A DNA stretch of 64,000 bases from Bolinopsis microptera (lineage: Eukaryota > Ctenophora > Tentaculata > Lobata > Bolinopsidae), in the NCBI RefSeq assembly GCF_026151205.1, contig NC_087078.1, forward strand, positions 14,119,118-14,183,117. Reading direction: 5' to 3'. The position numbers were made by a program, and so were the translations under genes. Under the pieces are notes generated by a model. The model did no database searches. It was not told the DNA's origin and was given only the letters and a program-made list of their open reading frames with translations. Positions 56,714 to 64,000 of this stretch are shown here, one piece after another. Position 1 is the first letter of the stretch. Each line of letters starts with the position of its first letter.

Positions 56714-57593
56714 GGTACACCAAGTTTCCTTAATTTATCGGTCACCTCCCCTTAAATATTCATTGTGCTGGCAAGCTTCTCAGTTTGATTTAAACTCAGT
56801 TTTCTATTATCTGTCCAATGAAAAAAGGTTGTTTTTTAATGTTGCATGAGAGATGCGGTATGCTAATTGTTTCTACAACGAACGGGCAACGTGCTTGCCT
56901 TCGCAAAGTTATATGTAGTTTAATAATCGTATTTTATACAGTGGATAATTTGCACGATGTTGGGTCTTTTGTTCAATAAGGGCTATCTAATTCTCTATTA
57001 TCAGATGATAAAACAATTTTATCAACAATAACGATAAACGTTAACCGTAGTCTGGGATTCTCCGAATAGTTTACCTTTCTCCTACATAATTGTATAAATA
57101 TTTAGTGGTGAGACTACGAGGCTGGCAAGTTCGCTATTTCACTCTTTAAGTGTTGAGGAATAATTTGAACTCGGTACGTAGCAGCTTCCTTCCACTGGGT
57201 GAAGAGAAGAATACAAGCTTTACATGGGGAAATAGCTTATGATGGAGCTGCAGTGTATACGCAGTGTATACGCACTACGCAGTGTATACGCAATGTATAC
57301 GCAGTGTATACGCAGTGTATACGCAGTGTATACGCAGTGTACGTGTTTAAAGCTTTTACGGTTATTCTGAATCTCACTGGGTGTTGGTTATGATAGCTGG
57401 AATTGTACCAATAAAAGTGTCTTTTATTCTCATTTTCAATTCACACATACATATCTTTACCATCGAGATATTAAAGTTGACTCTGCTTAAAGCTCTTAAA
57501 ATGACCTAAAAGAACCTACACGCGGAGTAGTTTCCCTATCTGTTACTCTATTAGGATGGAGCTGCAGTGTATATACTATACGCTTCACTCTAT
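56714..57593. other. Non-coding; intron or spacer between PPIL4 and Kv genes
   Basis: No exon for either gene was recognised. A short array of GCAGTGTATAC units lies at 57249-57340. Confidence 0.5.
57249..57340. repeat. 11-bp GCAGTGTATAC microsatellite
   Basis: About seven copies of GCAGTGTATAC with one variant (GCAATGTATAC). A single related GCAGTGTATATACT occurs at 57563. Confidence 0.85.
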
Positions 57594-60500
57594 TCAACAA
57601 TCAGTATCCTCCTTATCCGCTACTCTGGGGATTCTGTCTTTGGAGAAGAAACCAAAAGCAACTCCCGAGTATTCGGGCACCACACCAATGTCACTGTTAA
57701 GCCCATTCTCAATTGTAGAGTACCTGGAATTACCATTAGCGGATCTCAGTCTCATGAAGTTATTGAAACGGTTGATGATGAGGGGAAAGGGTAGGGAGAT
57801 AACCAGGATCCCAGTCAGAGCACACAAACTACCCACCACCTTGCCCATGGCCGTCTTTGGGGCGTAGTCACCGTACCCCACAGTGGACATTGTGATGATA
57901 CTCCACCAGAACCCAGTGATGATGCTGTCAAACTGGTTGCTAGGCGTAGGAGGCGGCTCACAGCCCTGCACATCTGAGATAGTAATAGTCTTGTTACCCA
58001 GAACAATAGTGAGAGGAACCGCCAGCTGTGAGCCGCACTCTGATAACATGTTTGTAAGGTTGATTACAGGGTTACATGTTGAATTTAGCTGAATAAGAAA
58101 GTCGAATGTGTTATTGACATGCACTGTCATAACCTCGTCAGGCTGCTCTGTGAAGAATATTAGACTGCTGAACAGAACTACAAAAGTTATCAACATGAGA
58201 GCTAGTATGACAAGTTCCCCCGCGCTGGAACTGAGAGCGTAACCCAGGGCAAACAGTCCCTGAAAGTAACGAGACATCTTAAATATGCGCACTATTCGCA
58301 AAGTTCGGAAGAAGCGGAGTACCATGAGGAAACTGAGGTTCTTCTGTTGTCTAAAGATCAGATCTAGGTAGAAAGGCAGTATCGCGAGTAGATCGAACCT
58401 GAGAATACAAGTCGTACCTTAATGATCGTAATATTTTAGATCACAAAATGTAGTTATTTCAATGTTATTAACTAAAAAGAGGGTTTTCTGACAATCAACA
58501 TCCTGATCAAAATAGTTGAACAGCATTAATAACAAAGTGTTAACAAAGTGTTAACCAATAATTGAACAGCATTAATAACAAAGTGTTAACCAACCAGTTT
58601 AGAACAGACTTAGCGAACCGTCTTTTGTCAGGACAACAGACAAATCGTATTGTAAAGTTCAGTGTGAACCAGATGTTGCTGACCGCTTCTATTGCCAGAA
58701 GAGCTACACAGGACGTGGGACCGCTGTAGTAATAACTGTCAACATATTAGAACATGCTCTACTGAGATCACATTAGAACATATAATTACCCTATTCTATC
58801 TAACTAACCTTTTTTGTCTTTACACTCCCCAGGCCCTCATTTACCACCAGCCCCTCATTTACCTCCAGCCCCTCACTAACCTTTAACCCCTCACTAACCT
58901 TCAGCCCCCTCCCCCAGCCCCTCACTAACCTTCAGCCCCTTCCCCCAGCCCCTCACTAACCTTCAGCCCCTCACTAACCTTCAACCCCTAACTAACCTTC
59001 AGCCCCCTCCCCAGCCCCTCACTAACCTTCAACCCCTCACTAACCTTCAGCCCCCTCCTTCAGCCCCTTACTAACCTTCAACCCCTAACTAACCTTCAGC
59101 CCCCTCCCCAGCCCCTCACTAACCTTCAACCCCTCACTAACCTTCAGCCCCCTCCTTCAGCCCCTTACTAACCTTCAACCCCTCACTAACCTTCAGCCCC
59201 CTCCTTCAGCCCCTTACTAACCTTCAACCCCTAACTAACCTTCAGCCCCCTCCTTCAGCCCCTTACTAACCTTCAACCCCTCACTAACCTTCAGCCCCCT
59301 CCTTCAGCCCCTTACTAACCTTCAACCCCTAACTAACCTTCAGCCCCCTCCTTCAGCCCCTTACTAACCTTCAACCCCTCACTAACCTTCAGCCCCCTCC
59401 CCAGCCCCTCACTAACCTTCAACCCCTAACTAACCTTCAGCCCCCTCCTTCAGCCCCTTACTAACCTTCAACCCCTCACTAACCTTCAGCCCCCTCCTTC
59501 AGCCCCTTACTAACCTTCAACCCCTAACTAACCTTCAGCCCCCTCCTTCAGCCCCTTACTAACCTTCAACCACTCACTAACCTTCAGCCCCTCCCCCAGC
59601 CCCTCACTAACCTTCAGCTCCTCCCCCAGCCCCTCACTAATCTTCAGCCCCTTCCCCAGCCCCTCACTAACTTTCAACCCCTCACTAACCTTCAGCCCCC
59701 TCCTTCAGCCCCTTACTAACCTTCAACCACTCACTAACCTTCAGCCCCTCCCCCAGCCCCTCACTAACCTTCAGCTCCTCCCCCAGCCCCTCACTAATCT
59801 TCAGCCCCTTCCCCAGCCCCTCACTAACTTTCAACCCCTCACTAACCTTTAACCCCTTCCCCCAGCCCCTCACTAACCTTCAGCCCGTTCCCCAGCCCCT
59901 CACTAACCTTCAACCCCCTCCACAGCCCCAACTAACCTTCAACCCCATCCTAAGCCCCAACTAACCTTCAACCCCCTTCCCCAGCCCCCACTAACCTTCA
60001 GCCCCCTCCCCCAGCCCCCCACTAACCTTCAGCCCCCTCCCCCAGCCCCTAACTAACCTTTAGCCCCCTCCCCAGCCCTTCACTAGCCTTCAGCCCCCAG
60101 CCCCACTAACCTTCAGCCCCCTCCCCAGCCCTTTACTAACCTTCAGCCCCAAGCCCCCACTAACCTTCAGCCCCCTCCCCAGCCCTTTACTAACCTTCAG
60201 CCCCAGCCCCCACTAACCTTCAGCCCCCAGCCCCCACTAACCTTCAGCCCCCACTAACCTTCAGCCCCCACTAACCTTCAGCCCCCTCCCCAGCCCTTCA
60301 CTAACCTTCAGCCCCCAGCCCCCACTAACCTTCAGCCCCCACTAACCTTCAGCCCCCTCCCCAGCCCTTCACTAACCTTAAGCCCCCAGCCCCCACTAAC
60401 CTTCAGCCCCCTCCCCCAGCCCCCACTTACCTTCAGCCCCCTCCCCAGCCCCTCTAACCTTCAGCCTCCTCCCTCAGCCCCTCACTTACTTCCAACTCTG

Positions 60501-61622
60501 ATCGGGCGGACATTCCGCCCTGATTTGTGGCAGGGATTCCAAGCATTGTGCTACAACTGCTATTAGTATTATCACCAGATCCAAGTAGGCTATCACTTTT
60601 GCAAGTCGTCCAGAATCTGGATTATCCAGGCACTGAAAACGGACATTTTGTGTGAGTAAATTTCGTTTCATTTTGCTGTAACTACTGACTTATTGTAGAG
60701 ATCACTGGTTTTACATTTTTAAGGGAATTGTGAAATAATGTACGGATCTCCTTATGATATGTTGTCAAACCTTTTCTTGACCTTCAGCTTAATTTGAACG
60801 GTTTGAAACTAATATTGAGTTGGTACGATATTCCATACAGAATTTTACCTTACTCATTATACTCAAGTCATATCATAATTACTAAAAATGTAGTTGAGAC
60901 TTCACAAAACGTTGACAATATTATTTGAAAGACTCACCATCCATAACTTCTTCTGTAAAGGATGGCAGAAACGCATGCCTTGGTTAATGAGCCACTGACT
61001 GCTGGCTTGCTGGATAGCAAAGCGGGAGATAACATGAGGTCCCATCTTAAAGAATCGCAGCTCCTCCACGAAGATGTCTGGGTTGATGTGAGAGGGAAGA
61101 CACATTACCCCGTTTGAAAGGTAGTAACCTAGGATGGGCTGGAAGACTGCCCTGTTCCGATCGAAAAAATATTCCCCCCTTTCCGCCTCATAGTAAGATT
61201 CTATCTCGTCAGAACCTGAGTTATACCTTATTAGAACTGAGTGTAGATCAAGTAGATCATCTTGAAGAAAGTAAATAAGTCTACACAACAATGCACTAAA
61301 ATATATAGGGTTTCATCAATATATAGATTCAATATAGATCAATAGATTATAACTAACCTAACAAAGTTTCGGGGTATCTTCTCAAAGTGCTTCTCCGTGT
61401 TTGAAAGCACAGTCCCCCCACGTTAAGCGTCACAATATCTCTGTTTTTAGAGGAAGAAACAGCTCTATCTCTGGTCTGATGATTGTTCACTGTCAGGGAG
61501 GGCCGACTCGTCTGGGAGGGCCGCCTCGTCATCTGCATATCGTCAGCTTTTTTGGCTTTAAAGATATCTTTCTGAGAGTGAGCCCGCCTGGTTGGCGGTC
61601 TAAAGTTCTGTTGCAACGGCAT
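57594..61622 (-). CDS. Shaker-type voltage-gated potassium channel (complete, 5 exons)
   Basis: Exons 61622-61358, 61215-60938, 60632-60490, 58735-58595 and 58398-57594 join in phase to 543 aa. Order: cytoplasmic N-terminus; T1 tetramerisation domain (about 61-165: [41 protein letters not shown]) without the Zn-binding Cys motif of Kv2-4; S1 ([17 protein letters not shown]); S2 ([17 protein letters not shown]); S3 ([15 protein letters not shown]); S4 with R/K every third residue ([17 protein letters not shown], 303-319); S5; selectivity filter TVGYGD (448-453); S6 with PFP (479-481) where Kv1 has PVP; a short tail. The S5-pore turret is about 70 residues with three Cys and four N-glycosylation sequons, far longer than in Shaker. 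Inferred to be a plasma-membrane delayed-rectifier or A-type K+ channel. Confidence 0.95.
58830..60480. repeat. Large minisatellite in Kv intron 3, built of donor-like units
   Basis: About 1.65 kb of interleaved 20-50-bp units such as CCCTCACTAACCTTCAGCCC and CTTACTAACCTTCAACCCCT. On the gene's (minus) strand each unit reads TGAAG|GTTAGTGAGGGG. This closely resembles the real exon 3 donor at its edge, TTGGAA|GTAAGTGAGGGG (60490/60489). Confidence 0.93.
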
Positions 61623-62829
61623 TTCGTTTTAAGTTTTATCCATTATAATTCAAACGTTTCAACCACGTTTTAGGCAAGTAAATAAGTTTCAATGCTGCTG
61701 GCACAAAATTTAATACAAATACAAGTACTATACAGAGAATAGACGGCGTGAATAAATGTATTGTATCACGAACAAAGCATCTTATATTAGATTCTCCCAT
61801 ACTCGGGTGAGAAATAGTCACCTACTACTCTTCGGTCACGTGTACAATCACATTAACGCTGTATTAATAAGTGGTCTCCACATTACAGCACACTATTCTT
61901 ATAACCATGTTGTAGGAACTGTGCGCATAAGTCTCGCGATCTTCCGCTTAATGACATTAATCTTTTCTGCGAAATCAACTCTAAATTGAATACATGTGGT
62001 GGACTTCATTGGCACTAAAACTGACTCGCTTTGTCACTCAGATTTTTAACATGATGACCGTACGATTTTAATGGCATTTGGCTTATCGACTGAGTTCTGG
62101 AGATCTTAAAAGCTATTTTGTACGTAGCATCCGACTGATACGAATTAACACCGAATGAAACATCAAATGCACCTCTATTTAAATACTTAACAAATCAAGC
62201 ATTTTACCACACTAAAGTCGGACTTTTAAAAACGCTCGACAGATGGTGGTACTTGCAAACTGATATGATCTATTTATCTAACGCTAGTACTGACGAAAAC
62301 TTGTTATTGCAAGCTTATAGAATAAAATCCTAAGAAAATGTAAGGAATATTATTCCTAAATTTTTCTATGGGTTTATTCCGGCAAATTGAGTTGAGATCG
62401 AAAAAGCTAACATACATTCACTTAAACTGCGAAGAAAATGTCGAAGTAAATTATTTATCTTGTCGTAAATAAAAGGAAACTTGGTTAACCATTTCAATAA
62501 ATGAAATAATCATCGATTATGTAAACATAATTTATATAATGGATGACACCACACGAACATTTATAAATAATCACTGAACAATTTTAAAAGACGTAAAAAA
62601 GAGCCCTAGCTCCGAAGAGGTATTTCCTTGCATCCAAACTCGATGGACTGCATGTTAACTTTGTGAACTTCCGCAAGTCAACAGACCCCTCCCCCACGTT
62701 CGTTTTTTATAAACCCACTCCCCATTTCGTGGGGCCAACTAAACCAGCTCATTTCATGACTGTTAAGCAGAACGAAATAAATGCAATCCAACTGTTTGTA
62801 ATACTAAACGTTGGGCTATAAGGATTAAG
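61623..62829. other. 5' flank of the Kv gene; no other gene recognised
   Basis: Should contain the Kv promoter and 5' UTR (minus strand). No ORF or repeat family of note was seen. Confidence 0.45.
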
Positions 62830-62831
62830 GA

Positions 62832-63160
62832 GCCTGTGTGTAAGTGGGGCAGGGGTTGTCAGGCTGCGTGTAAGTGGGGCAGGGGTTGTCAGGCTGTGTG
62901 TAAGTGGGGCAGGGGTTGTCAGGCTGCGTGTAAGTGGGGCAGGGGTTGTCAGGCTGCGTGTAAGTGGGGCAGGGGTTGTCAGGCTGCGTGTAAGTGGGGC
63001 AGGTGTTGTCAGGCTGCGTGTAAGTGGGGCAGGGGTTGTCAGGCTGCGTGTAAGTGGGGCAGGGGTTGTCAGGCTGCGTGTAAGTGGGGCAGGGGTTGTC
63101 AGGCTGCGTGTAAGTGGGGCCGGAGATTATCAGGCTGCGAGTAAGTGGGGCAGGGGCTAT
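62832..63160. repeat. 30-bp minisatellite, 11 units
   Basis: Unit TGTAAGTGGGGCAGGGGTTG then TCAGGCTGCG, with few variants until a degenerate last two copies. Both strands are open because 30 is a multiple of 3, giving CKWGRGCQAA repeats; no gene context. The GTAAGT in each unit is a donor-like motif on the + strand. Confidence 0.95.
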
Positions 63161-64000
63161 CACCCTGCGTATTAAAGAGACAGGGACTGTGATTTAAATG
63201 GAGCAGAAAGCAGGGCTAATTTGTATAGAGACCCATAGCTTGCAATACCAGGATTGCTCAGTTGTGGTTATGGTATAATTGTTAGTGCCCTCACTCATCA
63301 CTGCAATCAGCTCACACCACCAACCGTGATGTAACAGAGGGATAATAGTAATATTAGTTAGCAGCCGCCTTGTCAGTCAAAATACAGTACATTTATTGAT
63401 ATTTCTACCACTATCGGTGCGGGTTTTACAATTAGCGTGATTATAGATAAATCTACTAATTCCTTTCATCATTCATCTGATCTATTATAATCCTGACTCT
63501 CCCCTTCTCTAGAATCTATATTGTAGGAAATGTTCGAGTAGAAGTTGACATTTTTCTACTTTAAAGTAGGAGTTGACATTTTTCTACTTTAAAGTATTCA
63601 ACTTAATTTAGACCTTTTGGAAGTTGTCCGAATACATAGTTTAGGCCATCACAAATAGACGATTCGTGAAGATCGGCTTTTTACAAAGCACAAACTAAAA
63701 TTTAATCGCGATTATTTAGAAAGATGAGCAACTTAAGAACAAACAACGGTCAATTTTTGGAACCTTTAAACGATACTCCAACATACTGCAGAATCCCTAT
63801 AAAAAATTACACAGTAAATAATAAATATGCAGTGCCTTAAACGAGTGATTACTAACCACCGGAGTATTGAAAAGCTTGATTTTACTATTCTTGTGGGCTA
63901 CTCTAAAGAAGTTGTGAACTAGGTTAACAGCAAATACCTTGAGCACAACAAATATGCCAAGTCATTTAAACAAAAGCCAAGTTTCAATCCTTCCTCATTA
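63161..64000. other. Window end, no gene recognised
   Basis: AT-rich. A 30-bp direct repeat, AGTTGACATTTTTCTACTTT followed by AAAGTA, occurs twice at about 63540-63598 and contains the hairpin CTACTTTAAAGTAG. No exon or RNA gene was recognised. Confidence 0.45.

Noticed and set aside
62825-63163. CKWGRGCQAA and YTQPDNPCPT repeat ORFs
   Set aside because: A 30-bp minisatellite open on both strands, with no start context or neighbouring exons.

Overview
This is nuclear DNA from an animal. The genes are split by short spliceosomal introns (GT..AG). They encode typical metazoan proteins: a Shaker-type voltage-gated K+ channel, trypsin-SRCR secreted proteins, a ciliary CIMIP2/FAM166-like protein, a C2H2 zinc-finger protein, PPIL4 and a mitochondrial-type acetyl-CoA synthetase. 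The DNA is AT-rich and full of simple repeats, minisatellites, MITEs, non-LTR retrotransposon pieces and one Ty1/copia element. A non-bilaterian or other marine invertebrate would fit, but the phylum cannot be fixed from this window alone. Layout: 0.2-0.8 kb, a terminal-inverted-repeat element; 3.4-3.9 kb, a small two-helix membrane protein; 4-8.9 kb, repeats and no recognised gene; 8.9-17.9 kb, three tandem paralogues of a trypsin + SRCR + novel C-terminal-domain protein, two apparently intact and the third a relic hit by a LINE fragment; 18.2-19.3 kb, a retroelement fragment; 20.4-22.6 kb (minus strand), the CIMIP2/FAM166-like gene; 24.1-24.5 kb, a possible single-pass membrane exon; 25.6-27.3 kb, nested TIR elements; 27.6-37.9 kb, a four-layer retrotransposon nest; 38.3-47.3 kb, a 15-exon acetyl-CoA synthetase gene; 48.2-52.6 kb, a duplicated zinc-finger locus separated by a retroelement-like insert that carries an array of similar stem-loops; 54.4-56.5 kb, the 5' part of PPIL4; 57.6-61.6 kb (minus strand), a complete 5-exon Kv channel gene; 62.8-63.2 kb, a 30-bp minisatellite. 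Joined exons give clean, phase-consistent proteins: acetyl-CoA synthetase 654 aa, Kv 543 aa, trypsin-SRCR 515 and 533 aa. The genes look functionally unrelated to one another, apart from the tandem protease paralogues. Two themes recur. First, transposons are nested with target-site duplications (TSDs) readable at nearly every junction. Second, tandem repeats and insertions sit on splice junctions and copy the splice site: about 17 copies of one acceptor in the acetyl-CoA synthetase gene, donor-like arrays in the Kv and PPIL4 introns, a duplicated acceptor in the second protease gene, and a PPIL4 donor duplicated as the TSD of an inserted retroposon. Exon boundaries were read by eye from GT/AG sites, reading phase and family similarity; no alignment or search was run.
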